Assembly (NCBI GenBank): GCA_947458745.1
Contig: CANGYQ010000015.1
Coordinates: 1-64,000, forward strand
Reading direction: 5' to 3'
Length of the DNA stretch: 64,000 nt
Origin: Bryobacteraceae bacterium
GTDB taxonomy: Bacteria > Acidobacteriota > Terriglobia > Bryobacterales > Bryobacteraceae
Below are positions 9,100 to 17,226 of this stretch, in pieces; the first letter of the stretch is position 1, and each line of letters starts with the position of its first letter. The notes beneath the pieces were generated by a model. It had not been told where the DNA came from and did no database searches. It saw only the letters and a list, made by a program, of their open reading frames with translations. The position numbers and the translations under genes were made by a program.

Positions 9100-10086
9100 A
9101 TGCCACTGCTCCCCTACCTGACCAAACTCACCGCCCGCGAATCACTTTCTGAGCTGGAAGCCCAGCAGGCCATGCAGTTCATCCTGGACGGCCAGGCTTC
9201 CACCCCCCAAATCGCCGCGTTTCTGGCCGCTTTGAAGACCAAAGGGGAGACCGCGGATGAGCTCACCGGGTTCGCTCGCGTGATGCGGGGCAAGGCCAAC
9301 CGCGTGAGCGTGCGCATTGACGGGCCGCTGGTGGACACCTGCGGCACCGGCGGCGACGCCAGCGGGACCATCAACATTTCCACCATTGCGGCCTTCGTGG
9401 TGGCGGGGGCAGGAGTGGCCGTGGCCAAGCACGGCAATCGCAGCGTCTCCTCGCGCTTCGGCAGCGCCGACCTGATGGAGGCCCTGGGGGTCCGCATCGA
9501 CATGAGCCCCGAGGAATCAGCGCGGGCGATTGAGCAGGTAGGCATTGGCTTCCTGTTCGCACCGGCCATCCATCCGGCCATGAAGCACGCGGCGGCGGCG
9601 CGGCAGGAACTGCGGATGCGGACGGCGTTTAACCTGTTGGGTCCGCTGACCAATCCCGCAGGCGCGGGAGCGCAGGTGGTGGGTGCGCCGACACTGTTGG
9701 CGGCGGCGCTGATGGCTGAAAGTCTCGACCGGCTGGGCTTGAAGCAGGGCCTGGTGGTGCATGGGTCCGATGGGCTGGACGAGATCACCACCACCGGGCC
9801 CACGACGGCCTGGCGGGTGGGTGGCGAGCAGTTCACGCTAACGCCCGAGGACTTCGGCGTGCCTCGCGCCACCATCGAGGCGCTCCGTGGCGATCCGCTA
9901 GCCGCGGCGCACGCGGTGCTGGGCGGCGCACCAGGCGCATGGCGCGACATCGTGCTGATAAACTCGGCTGCCGCGCTGGTGACCGCCGGGGCGGCCAGGA
10001 GTTGGAAGGAGGGCGTCGGCCGGGCAGCGGCCTCCATCGACTCCGGCGCGGCTCGGGCGAAAGTGGAAGCTCTCAAAGCCATTTAG
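9100..10086 (+). CDS. trpD: Anthranilate phosphoribosyltransferase
   Basis: 328 residues, usual length. It transfers phosphoribose from PRPP to anthranilate, the second committed step of tryptophan synthesis. Diagnostic blocks are intact: DTCGTGGDASGTINIST (PRPP loop), KHGNRSVSSRFGSADLMEALG, and the anthranilate-site region ending in RTAFNLLGPLTNPAG. It stands alone, away from other trp genes, and is divergent from sucC. A second, truncated 3' piece of a trpD gene lies about 1.8 kb downstream at 11853-12074. Confidence 0.96.
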   Translation: MPLLPYLTKLTARESLSELEAQQAMQFILDGQASTPQIAAFLAALKTKGETADELTGFARVMRGKANRVSVRIDGPLVDTCGTGGDASGTINISTIAAFVVAGAGVAVAKHGNRSVSSRFGSADLMEALGVRIDMSPEESARAIEQVGIGFLFAPAIHPAMKHAAAARQELRMRTAFNLLGPLTNPAGAGAQVVGAPTLLAAALMAESLDRLGLKQGLVVHGSDGLDEITTTGPTTAWRVGGEQFTLTPEDFGVPRATIEALRGDPLAAAHAVLGGAPGAWRDIVLINSAAALVTAGAARSWKEGVGRAAASIDSGAARAKVEALKAI

Positions 10087-10340
10087 CGGCCTAGCAGCCG
10101 CACAACCTTGATGAACGCGGCCCGGACCGGGCCCCGACCCGCAGGACGGGCCTCTCCCGCGGCCGCAGCATGCTGACTCAGCGCAGCAGTTAGCCCGAAA
10201 CGCGATCTGGCGCTACCCGGGGCCGATGTGGATGTGAGAGCAGACCGCTGCAGTGGTCGCGGCTCAGCAAGGCATCTACTCTACTGGGCCGTACACGCTA
10301 AGTGAGCGGTGCCCGTGCACCATACCAAGACCTGCTGGCG

Positions 10341-10478
10341 TTATCTCTTCCGCCGGATATAGTCGTCCCCCAGCCGCTCCAGCACGGTCAAGGGCACGGA
10401 GCCATTGATGAGTACCACTTCATGAAAATCACGCAGGTCGGGATTTGGCATCGTCGCCTCTGCGGGATGAGGCTGGAA
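10341..10478 (-). pseudogene. DUF885-like protein, C-terminal relic
   Basis: A minus frame of about 45 codons, bounded upstream by an in-frame TGA (10479-10481), ends at TAA 10341-10343. It reads MPNPDLRDFHEVVLINGSVP then LTVLERLGDDYIRRKR. The pattern 'L..FH..VL..G.vPL.vLE' is the C-terminal signature of the DUF885 family of metal-dependent hydrolase-like proteins. No start or body exists upstream. With the two other fragments nearby it marks a deletion or rearrangement scar. Confidence 0.55.
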
Positions 10479-10505
10479 TCAGCCATCGGGCACTCGGTTG
10501 ATGCT

Positions 10506-11300
10506 CTACCTCGTAGCGGCCAGTCGACGCGCCCCAAGGCCAACAGCCATGATGGCGATTCCCATCATGGCCAAGCCGGCCGAACTGGGTTCGGGCACAG
10601 TTCCGGGAGTGGGGATCTGGTTTACGCCGATCCTCACTTGGTAGCTACCGTCATTGTCATCATAGGCGCCGGGCGCACCAACGAATCCAAACCCATCAGG
10701 AATGCCCAGGAAGAGGCGCGTCGCCCCTGCGGGGGCAATAAACGTCTGAAAGTCACCCCCGGCTGTGACGCCATCCCCGATATAAAACACTTGACGAAGA
10801 ACCGGAGATAGAGAAGGGAAATCAATCCCCAATCCGCCCGGAGTGAAGTTCAGCGTGGCCGGTGCCGGTCCGGCGCTGGGGATGGAATCGTCGAGGAAGA
10901 CTCCCACCAATGGGCCTTGCGGTCCCGAATAGCCGCTAATTCCGTCGAGCGCGGTCAGATTGCTCCCCGACGCCCCATTGCCGCTGGGGCCAAAGAATGG
11001 CGGCCCAAAACCGTTGAAGAAATTGACGCCGCCAATCGCCGGATCAAGCACGCGAATGACATCCCCGCCAGTCACTGGAACGAACGGCGGCTTTTCCTCG
11101 AGTGCTTCCTCGGGCGTCGGCCCACCGTGCCGAATCAAGCGAGTGCCGGTTGTCCAGGGCAGATTTGCCGCTGGAATAACCACATCGGTCCGGCCAGCTA
11201 AGAAAATTGCATCGGGACCATTAACCGTCACGGTGAAGGTAGCAGCACTTGCCCAGCTCGCTGCCAAGACCAAAGCAAAAAAGAAAACGAGGCTTTTCAT
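10506..11300 (-). CDS. PEP-CTERM sorting-domain protein
   Basis: 264 residues, secreted. It has an N-terminal signal peptide (MKSLVFFFALVLAASWASA) and a C-terminal sorting tag: VPEPSSAGLAMMG, hydrophobic stretch, then GARRLAATR. The block RLFLGIPDGFGFVG...YDDNDGSYQVRI is typical of a group of PEP-CTERM proteins resembling lectin or galactose-binding folds. PEP-CTERM proteins are normally processed by exosortase; none is in this window. The start codon overlaps the stop of the broken metallo-beta-lactamase gene (ATGA). Confidence 0.85.
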   Translation of the reverse strand: MKSLVFFFALVLAASWASAATFTVTVNGPDAIFLAGRTDVVIPAANLPWTTGTRLIRHGGPTPEEALEEKPPFVPVTGGDVIRVLDPAIGGVNFFNGFGPPFFGPSGNGASGSNLTALDGISGYSGPQGPLVGVFLDDSIPSAGPAPATLNFTPGGLGIDFPSLSPVLRQVFYIGDGVTAGGDFQTFIAPAGATRLFLGIPDGFGFVGAPGAYDDNDGSYQVRIGVNQIPTPGTVPEPSSAGLAMMGIAIMAVGLGARRLAATR

Positions 11301-11845
11301 GGTACGAGAGTACCATCGCTGCTAGCCCGGGTCAATCCTAAAGTGTCCTGGAATTGAGAGTAATTCTCGTCATTTTTGCCGGACACGGCAACAGTAAGGG
11401 ATGCTACTTGCAGCACGCGCCGCGGAAAGATCGTAATGCTGCGCAGCAGTTTGCGGGTTGGCATGTCTTTCATGTTGAGCAACTCGGTATGCAGCTCCAC
11501 TAAGTCACCCCGGCTGAGTTCGAGAACGTGTTCGTCGGGTTGGCGGATGGTGCGGACCGGATAATCGACAAACGGGGTGCGGGACTGCTCAATGTGCTTG
11601 CCCAGGATGTGGGCCACCGGGTGCGTGGCGGTGAAATCGACCAGTTTGCCGATGCTCGACACAAAGGCCGGAAAGTCTGTGATGTAGAGCCGTCCGGGGT
11701 GGACGGTGTCGCCCGTCAGCAGCAGGCCGGTACGGCGGTCGTAGAATGCCGTGCTGGCGGGGTCGTGGCCGGGGATGGGGAGGACGTCGATGGCGCGGCC
11801 GGCCAGGTCGATCACGTCACCAAGCGGCACGCCCAGCTTAGTGAG
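11297..11845 (-). pseudogene. Metallo-beta-lactamase-fold hydrolase, N-terminus missing
   Basis: The frame, open from about 11860, encodes the C-terminal half of an MBL-fold hydrolase: IPGHDPASTAFYDRRTGLLLTGDTVHPGRLYI (second half of the metal site: His and Asp) and a conserved tail with GKHIEQSRTPFVDYPV. The N-terminal HxHxDH motif and signal peptide are absent. Homology stops abruptly around 11840, exactly where a trpD fragment begins on the other strand. The remaining piece cannot form a full metal site, so it is called a truncated gene. Confidence 0.75.
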
Positions 11846-11852
11846 TTTTCCC

Positions 11853-12074
11853 CGTGCCACCCTTGAAGATCTCCGGCGCGACCCGTTGGCCGCCGCTCAC
11901 GCAGTGCTGGCCGGAGAGCACGGTGCATGGCGCGACATCGTGCTGGTGAGTGCTGCCGCCGCTCTGGTGACCGCCGGAACCGCGCCCCGCTGGAGGGAGG
12001 GCATGGCCCAAGCCATGGCCTCGATCGACTCCGGGGCGGCGCGCGCCAAACTGGAAGCGCTTAGAGCTGTTTGA
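11853..12074 (+). pseudogene. Second trpD, C-terminal fragment
   Basis: The plus frame ending at TGA 12072-12074 reads RATLEDLRRDPLAAAHAVL, then GAWRDIVLVSAAAALVTAG and SIDSGAARAKLEALRAV. By hand count about 53 of 73 residues match the end of the intact trpD at 9100-10086. The DNA is clearly diverged, so this is not a recent copy. Nothing trpD-like lies upstream of 11853, where the truncated MBL gene begins on the opposite strand. Its stop overlaps the end of the transglutaminase gene by 14 bp. Confidence 0.85.
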
Positions 12075-13821
12075 GCAATTGCCGGATCGCGGCCCCGGCT
12101 GACTGTTGGTCCGGGCTCCATCGCATGCTGCTATAGAGTTCGGTAATGCGGAGCGCGGTGGGACGCCAAGGTGTATCTGGCAGGTGACCGGCAAATTCGG
12201 CGGCCGTCATCCAGGGCGGCTTCTCACAGCCGCGGCGGCGGAGCCGTTCCAACATCTGCGCGTAAAGCCGGGCCGCTTCGGTCCCTGGCTGACGCCGCTG
12301 CTTGAAGCCGGGCAGAAACCGCCACAGCAGCACCACGCCCAGCAGTGCCCCCACGGCACCCAGGGCCGCCCACGGCGTGCGCCCGGCCCATGGATTGGAA
12401 AGGTCTAACCGCAGGCCATCCAGGCGCGCCGCCAGCGTCAACTGCTGGTCCAGCGTGTAGGTGAGCACCCAATCGCGCCAATAGGTATCCACCGCGTCCA
12501 GGTAGAGCCAGCTCCAGTTCACCGGCATCGGATTCGGGTCAGCCGGTGTCGGGTCAAACGTCACCCAGCCGCGACCTTCGATGAAGGCCTCCACCCAGGC
12601 GTGAGCATCGGAGGCACGCAGAACGGTCCACTTGGAGTAGGGGTTGAATTCCCCGCCCTGGAAACCGGTGATCACGCGCGATGGCACGTCCACGGCTCGC
12701 AACATGGCCGCCATCGCCGAGGCGAAGTACTCGCAATGCCCAGCCCGGCGCTCAAACAGGAAATGGGCCAGCGGATCCTCCACCGGGGAGCCCACGCCTT
12801 CCAGCGTGTAAGCGAACTGGGTGCGCAGGTAGTTCTCCATGGCGGCGGGAGTTTTCAGCTCGCGCGCCAAAGCGATCACCCGCGGGTCCAGCGGTGGCAG
12901 CTTCAGATACTCCAGGCGCGTCTCAGCGGCCAGTGGCGGCACCTCCAGACGGGAACCGGTGAGAAAACTGTTCACCCCAAACCGGACCCCATCTTGGTTG
13001 GCCAAGCCCGTCCGCAAGGCCCCTTCCGAGGTTCGCCACAAAGGGGACATCGTGGTCTGCACAAACTCCGGCGTTCCGGCGATGAACAGCACATCCGCGG
13101 CCACGTACTGCTGGTGGACCTCATAGGCGAAGCGCTTCCCGGCCCGCCAGCGTTGCGCGTCGTCCGCCACGCGGATCAGGCCCTGCTCCGGATAAAGCGC
13201 CCGGCCCCGCTCCGGGGGTGACCACCAGCGGCGGCCGTCAAATTCGCGCAAGGCAGTGCCCCGCCACTTCAGCGGCGGCACCCGCCCATCAGAGTCAAAC
13301 GCGCGGACGTGCAGCACCGGCGTCGTGCGGCGCTTGATGTCAGCCAGCCGGCCCAGCAACACCTGATTGCCAAAGCCTCCCACCAGCATCTGGCGCGGAG
13401 CAAAGTGCTGGTAGGCCGTGCGGGCCGTGCGGGGCAACAGGAAGAACAGCAGCCCGCCCAGCAGCACGATGCCGAGCGTCATCGAAGCCGCCAGGCCCAC
13501 TAAGCGCCACACTGCTCCACGCGGCAGAGGGCCGCTCACCGGAATCTGCCCCCCCATCAGCGCCAGCACCGCCAGGATCACAAACAGCAGCGCCCAGGCC
13601 AGATACAGCGGCCCCCCGGAGAAAAATGCGCCCACCACCAAGCCACCCAACGCCAGCAGGCCCACGCCCAACCGCCACTTCAGCAGTGAAGCACCGGCCA
13701 ACATCACCCCCACCAGCGCCAGATCGCGGCCCGCCAGTGCGTCCGAACTCAACGCGCTCGCCCAGCCGCACCACAGCAGCGCGATCAAGACCATGCGGTT
13801 CAGCCGGGTGAGTGTCTGCAA
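12061..13821 (-). CDS. TgpA-like membrane transglutaminase (DUF3488/DUF4129)
   Basis: 586 residues. The N-terminus has five or six hydrophobic membrane segments (about residues 5-145, DUF3488). A periplasmic transglutaminase-like domain follows with catalytic Cys in RAGHCEYFASAMAAMLR (about residue 361), His in SDAHAWVEAFIEGRGWV and Asp in FDPTPAD. A further membrane segment (AALGAVGALLGVVLLWRF) and a C-terminal DUF4129-like tail (LYAQMLERLRRRG...LRITELYSSMRW) complete the TgpA order. The family acts on periplasmic peptides or cell wall; the substrate is unknown. It lies 12 bp downstream of a lipoprotein gene, likely an operon. TgpA genes often sit beside MoxR ATPases; the MoxR in this window is 46 kb away. 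Confidence 0.9.
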   Translation of the reverse strand: MQTLTRLNRMVLIALLWCGWASALSSDALAGRDLALVGVMLAGASLLKWRLGVGLLALGGLVVGAFFSGGPLYLAWALLFVILAVLALMGGQIPVSGPLPRGAVWRLVGLAASMTLGIVLLGGLLFFLLPRTARTAYQHFAPRQMLVGGFGNQVLLGRLADIKRRTTPVLHVRAFDSDGRVPPLKWRGTALREFDGRRWWSPPERGRALYPEQGLIRVADDAQRWRAGKRFAYEVHQQYVAADVLFIAGTPEFVQTTMSPLWRTSEGALRTGLANQDGVRFGVNSFLTGSRLEVPPLAAETRLEYLKLPPLDPRVIALARELKTPAAMENYLRTQFAYTLEGVGSPVEDPLAHFLFERRAGHCEYFASAMAAMLRAVDVPSRVITGFQGGEFNPYSKWTVLRASDAHAWVEAFIEGRGWVTFDPTPADPNPMPVNWSWLYLDAVDTYWRDWVLTYTLDQQLTLAARLDGLRLDLSNPWAGRTPWAALGAVGALLGVVLLWRFLPGFKQRRQPGTEAARLYAQMLERLRRRGCEKPPWMTAAEFAGHLPDTPWRPTALRITELYSSMRWSPDQQSAGAAIRQLLKQL

Positions 13822-13833
13822 GGGTGTGCCCCC

Positions 13834-14241
13834 CTAGAAACTGGCCGCCAGCGCCTGCGTGAAACGCGTCAAGGCGGCTTTGTCGGGTGAAGCCGGGATC
13901 AGCAGGAACTGCTTGCGTTGCAGCGGCAAAGTACCCGGCTCCGCCACCCACTTCTGGAGCGCCTCAAACGCCACCGTCTCCGAGCTCATCTCATGCGCCG
14001 TGACGCGAATCGGCACCGGGCCCTGATACTCGTACACCTTCGTGGCGCGGTGACCCAATTGCGCCAGCACTGGCGGGATGGTGGTGGAAGCTTGCGAACT
14101 GGCGAGTGTCCACTCACCCACGCGGTCCGGCAGCGATGGGGCGGGCTTGGCGCCGCAGCCCACCAGCACGGCGGCAAATGCCAGCGGCACCGCCAAAAGT
14201 GCCCGGCGGCGCAATGTAATGACTGTCGTGATCCCTCTCAC
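13834..14241 (-). CDS. Predicted lipoprotein
   Basis: 135 residues from GTG 14241. The N-terminus is positively charged (ITLRRR), then hydrophobic [15 protein letters not shown] with a lipobox LVGC, so it is predicted to be lipid-anchored. The mature part has no recognised domain ([20 protein letters not shown], then [19 protein letters not shown]). GTG 14241 is chosen because TACCAT on the minus strand ends 7 nt upstream, and the longer frame to 14331 adds residues before the signal sequence. It precedes the transglutaminase gene by 12 bp and is probably co-transcribed. Confidence 0.7.
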   Translation of the reverse strand: MRGITTVITLRRRALLAVPLAFAAVLVGCGAKPAPSLPDRVGEWTLASSQASTTIPPVLAQLGHRATKVYEYQGPVPIRVTAHEMSSETVAFEALQKWVAEPGTLPLQRKQFLLIPASPDKAALTRFTQALAASF

Positions 14242-14275
14242 GACCGCGATGGTAGCATCGTTACAGAATTCTCGA

Positions 14276-14425
14276 ATGGCAAAGTTCAAACCGGCGCGTT
14301 CCAAAAAGACCGAGGACACCGTCGCCAGCAACCTCCGCGCCGTCCCCTGTCTGATTCTTGTCTTGACCGGGGTAATCGGTTTGGCGCTAATTTTCTACTA
14401 CGGACTCAAGGCAGGAGCGAAATGA
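14276..14425 (+). CDS. Small single-span membrane protein
   Basis: 49 residues: [16 protein letters not shown], a basic N-terminus, then one transmembrane helix ([20 protein letters not shown]) and a short KAGAK tail. The stop overlaps the start of rph (ATGA at 14422-14425), indicating translational coupling. The frame is open further upstream, but that extension runs antisense to the lipoprotein gene. Function unknown; similar short proteins resemble preprotein-translocase-associated or assembly peptides, but nothing here proves it. Confidence 0.7.
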   Translation: MAKFKPARSKKTEDTVASNLRAVPCLILVLTGVIGLALIFYYGLKAGAK

Positions 14426-15144
14426 CCGCACGAATCGATGGGCGGCAACCGGACCAAATGCGCCCGCTCCGGCTGACCACCAACTATTTGGTGACGGCGG
14501 AAGGCAGTGTGTTGATCGAAGTGGGCCACACCCGGGTGCTGTGCGCCACCTCCATTGAAGACACGGTGCCACCGTTCCTGCGGGGCCAAGGCAAAGGCTG
14601 GGTGACGGCCGAGTATTCCATGCTGCCCCGGTCCACCGCCTCCCGCACGCCGCGCGAAGTGGTGAAGGGACGTCAAAGCGGCCGGACGCTGGAGATCCAG
14701 CGGTTGATCGGCCGGTCCTTACGGGCGATTGTCGACACCACTGCGCTGGGTGAGCGCACGGTAACGGTGGACTGCGATGTCATCCAGGCCGATGGCGGCA
14801 CTCGCACAGCTTCCATCACGGGAGCCTATATCGCACTGGCCATCGCGCTCCGCAAGTTGCAAGCCGCCGGGGCCGTGCGCAAGAATCCCTTGCTGGATTC
14901 CGTGGCCGCCACCAGCGTCGGCATCGTCAATGGGGTGCCCATGCTGGATCTCTGCTACGAAGAGGACCGCGATGCCGCTGTCGACATGAACGTGGTGCTC
15001 ACCGGCGGTGGCCAGTTCATTGAGCTGCAAGCCACCGCCGAGCATGAGCCTTTCGGCGACTCGCAATTGCAGGAACTGGTCGATCTGGCGCGGGTGGGAA
15101 TCGCTGAACTGCAAGTGCAGCAGGCGGCCGCCCTCAGCCGGTAA
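14422..15144 (+). CDS. rph: Ribonuclease PH
   Basis: 240 residues, family length. This phosphorolytic exoribonuclease trims tRNA 3' ends. Seen: the start [52 protein letters not shown], the phosphate-binding GRSLRAIVD region, and [20 protein letters not shown]. The start ATG 14422 overlaps the stop of the small membrane protein gene. rdgB follows after 14 bp, the usual rph-rdgB pairing in bacteria. Confidence 0.97.
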   Translation: MTARIDGRQPDQMRPLRLTTNYLVTAEGSVLIEVGHTRVLCATSIEDTVPPFLRGQGKGWVTAEYSMLPRSTASRTPREVVKGRQSGRTLEIQRLIGRSLRAIVDTTALGERTVTVDCDVIQADGGTRTASITGAYIALAIALRKLQAAGAVRKNPLLDSVAATSVGIVNGVPMLDLCYEEDRDAAVDMNVVLTGGGQFIELQATAEHEPFGDSQLQELVDLARVGIAELQVQQAAALSR

Positions 15145-15158
15145 GCCGGTCACGTTCT

Positions 15159-15728
15159 ATGACGCTCTACGCCGCCACCACCAACCAGGGGAAGTTGCGC
15201 GAGTTCGCCCTCGCCGCCGGGGACGGCGTGGAGATCATTCGCGTCAGCCCGCCATCACCGGTGGAAGAAACGGGCGAGACCTTCGAGGAAAATGCCCGCT
15301 TGAAGGCGGCGGCCTACTCGCCACTGGTGGAAGGTTGGCTCTTCGCGGAGGATTCCGGGTTGGAAGTGATGGCCCTGGGCGGAGCGCCGGGCGTTCATTC
15401 CGCACGCTATGCCGGGCCTATCGCCACCGATTCGCAGAACAACACCAAGCTGGTGGGTGCCTTGCTGGACCAATCGGACCGCCGCGCACGCTACGTCTGC
15501 GTGATCGCGCTGGCTTGGGCCGGCGAAGTAGTGGCGACGTTCCGGGGCGAAGTGGAAGGCGAGATCATCGACAAGGGCCGGGGCCAAGGCGGTTTTGGCT
15601 ACGACCCTCACTTTTTCTACCCGCCGTTCGCCGCCACTTTCGCGGAAGTTCCGGCCGAACAGAAGTTCCTCATCAGCCACCGCCGCCGGGCGTTGGACCA
15701 GATGTTCGCCTGGTTGCGTCAGGCTTAG
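15159..15728 (+). CDS. rdgB: XTP/dITP pyrophosphatase (HAM1/RdgB family)
   Basis: 189 residues. It hydrolyses non-canonical purine triphosphates such as dITP and XTP, keeping them out of DNA and RNA. Conserved blocks: ATTNQGKLREF at the start, ETFEENARLKAAAY, AEDSGLEV, GAPGVHSARYAG, FGYDPHFFYP and ISHRRRALDQM. It forms a two-gene unit with rph and converges on the Nudix gene with a 12-bp gap. Confidence 0.96.
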   Translation: MTLYAATTNQGKLREFALAAGDGVEIIRVSPPSPVEETGETFEENARLKAAAYSPLVEGWLFAEDSGLEVMALGGAPGVHSARYAGPIATDSQNNTKLVGALLDQSDRRARYVCVIALAWAGEVVATFRGEVEGEIIDKGRGQGGFGYDPHFFYPPFAATFAEVPAEQKFLISHRRRALDQMFAWLRQA

Positions 15729-15740
15729 CCAGCACAGCCC

Positions 15741-16262
15741 CTACTTGTGGAACTTGCGCCACATCAGGACGCCGATGAGCGTCTTGCCGTCGAAGATGCG
15801 GCCGTCGGCCATCATGGCTTCCACTTCCTTTAGCGGGAACCACCGCTTCTCGATCCGCTCGTCCGCCATGGGCGTCGCGTCTCCCTCGGAGAGGTCCTGC
15901 GCGAGGTAGAGGTTCATCTTCTCGGCCAGAAAACCGGGGCTGGCGTAGTAAGCGCTGACCTTGGTCCACTTCTTGGCCTTGCAGCCAGTCTCTTCTTTCA
16001 GCTCACGCTTGGCGGCCTGCAAGGGGGTCTCCCCGTCATCGATCTTGCCGGCGGGCAGCTCCCACATCAACTTTTCGGCCGGTAAACGGAACTGGTTCAC
16101 CAGCAGCACGCGCTTGCGTGCATCCACCGCCAGCACGACGGCTGAGCCCGGATGGTGCACGATCGCTCGCTTGATGGTGAAACCGTCCGGTGCCACCACC
16201 ACGTCTTCGGTTACCTTGAACAGTGAGCAGGAAAACTTCTCTTCCGAGGAAACTCGCTTCAT
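15741..16262 (-). CDS. Nudix hydrolase, ADP-ribose pyrophosphatase type
   Basis: 173 residues. The Nudix box [22 protein letters not shown] is complete (G-x5-E-x7-REL-xEE-xG), preceded by MWELPAG, which is typical of the ADP-ribose pyrophosphatase branch. It likely clears ADP-ribose or a related nucleoside diphosphate derivative. The ATG on the minus strand (CAT at 16260-16262) shares two bases with the ATG of the divergent gene at 16261, so no intergenic DNA separates them. Confidence 0.92.
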   Translation of the reverse strand: MKRVSSEEKFSCSLFKVTEDVVVAPDGFTIKRAIVHHPGSAVVLAVDARKRVLLVNQFRLPAEKLMWELPAGKIDDGETPLQAAKRELKEETGCKAKKWTKVSAYYASPGFLAEKMNLYLAQDLSEGDATPMADERIEKRWFPLKEVEAMMADGRIFDGKTLIGVLMWRKFHK

Positions 16263-17097
16263 GACTCTATGGTGCCTTAGGTCGGGGATCTACTTGGGAC
16301 TTGCCCTGGGCATGGCGGCGCAAACGCCGCCTGACCCTACTCGCGACCTGCTGCGCAGGGGCATCGCCAACTACGAACGGTCCTCATCCAATATCCGCCA
16401 GTACTTTTACGACCGGCTCACCATCACCCGCCAGTTTGAGGCCAGCGGCCAGGTGCGCGAGGAGCGCCGCAACCTGATCCGGCGGGAACTGTTTGAGGGC
16501 GTGCCGGTCACCCGGCTGGTGGAACGCAACGGCCAACCGCTGCCACCCGATGAGCGAGCCAAGGCCGACAGCAACATCCGCCGGGCCCGGGCCGAATACG
16601 CCGCGCTGTCTGCTGCCGACAAAGCCAAGCGCGACGCCGAGGGCGCCCGGCCTAGCCGGGAGATCGAGTTTCTACGCGAGATGCCGGAAGCCCTCAATTA
16701 CGAGTATGTCGATAGCCAGTGGGAAGGCCCTCGTGAGATCCTGCACTTCAAGATGTCGCCCCGCCCGGGGTACCGGCCAAAGAATCTCCAGGCCAAGGTG
16801 TTCGAGAAAGTGCGCGGCGAAATCTGGATCGACAAGAACCAAAGCGAGATGACCAAGCTGGATGCCGAAGTCTTCGACACTGTCAGCGTGGGCGGCATCC
16901 TGGCCAAGATCGAGAAAGGGACACACTTTCTCATTGAGCGCATGCCCGTGGACGACAATCTCTGGCTGCCCAAACTGATCCGGATCAAGTTCGGCACCAA
17001 GATCATGATGGTAAAGTCGATCCGCCAGGAATCAGACATCACCTACTCGGCCTACCGCCCCGTTAAGCCCGCCGACAAAGCCGTCCCTGCACCTTGA
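16261..17097 (+). CDS. Exported protein of unknown function, possibly LolA-like fold
   Basis: 278 residues from ATG 16261. This start is chosen because it opens a signal peptide ([21 protein letters not shown]); the frame is open to 15961 only because it runs antisense to the Nudix gene. The mature part begins with a helical stretch ([30 protein letters not shown]). It ends in beta-rich sequence ([40 protein letters not shown]) that recalls outer-membrane lipoprotein-sorting-like folds. That fold call is an inference. No catalytic motif is visible. Confidence 0.75.
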   Translation: MTLWCLRSGIYLGLALGMAAQTPPDPTRDLLRRGIANYERSSSNIRQYFYDRLTITRQFEASGQVREERRNLIRRELFEGVPVTRLVERNGQPLPPDERAKADSNIRRARAEYAALSAADKAKRDAEGARPSREIEFLREMPEALNYEYVDSQWEGPREILHFKMSPRPGYRPKNLQAKVFEKVRGEIWIDKNQSEMTKLDAEVFDTVSVGGILAKIEKGTHFLIERMPVDDNLWLPKLIRIKFGTKIMMVKSIRQESDITYSAYRPVKPADKAVPAP

Positions 17098-17226
17098 TCG
17101 CCGGTTAGCCAGCTTCCACGTCGGCAACTGGCTGGCCACTCGTTCCACTTTGGCATTGTTTTAATGCTTAATGCCATCCGGTTACATCGTTACAACATTT
17201 CGCGCCACTCCACCCAACAAGCAGCC

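Noticed and set aside
10087..10340. Possible regulatory RNA after trpD
   Set aside because: No strong structure, promoter or conserved motif was seen in this GC-rich stretch.
10302..10811. 169-codon plus-strand open frame
   Set aside because: It is antisense to the PEP-CTERM gene and the DUF885 relic and has no recognisable features.
17098..17226. Possible hairpins between the exported protein gene and the sulfatase
   Set aside because: AGCCAG/CTGGCT and GCATT/AATGC can pair but have no T-run and are weak, so no terminator was called.
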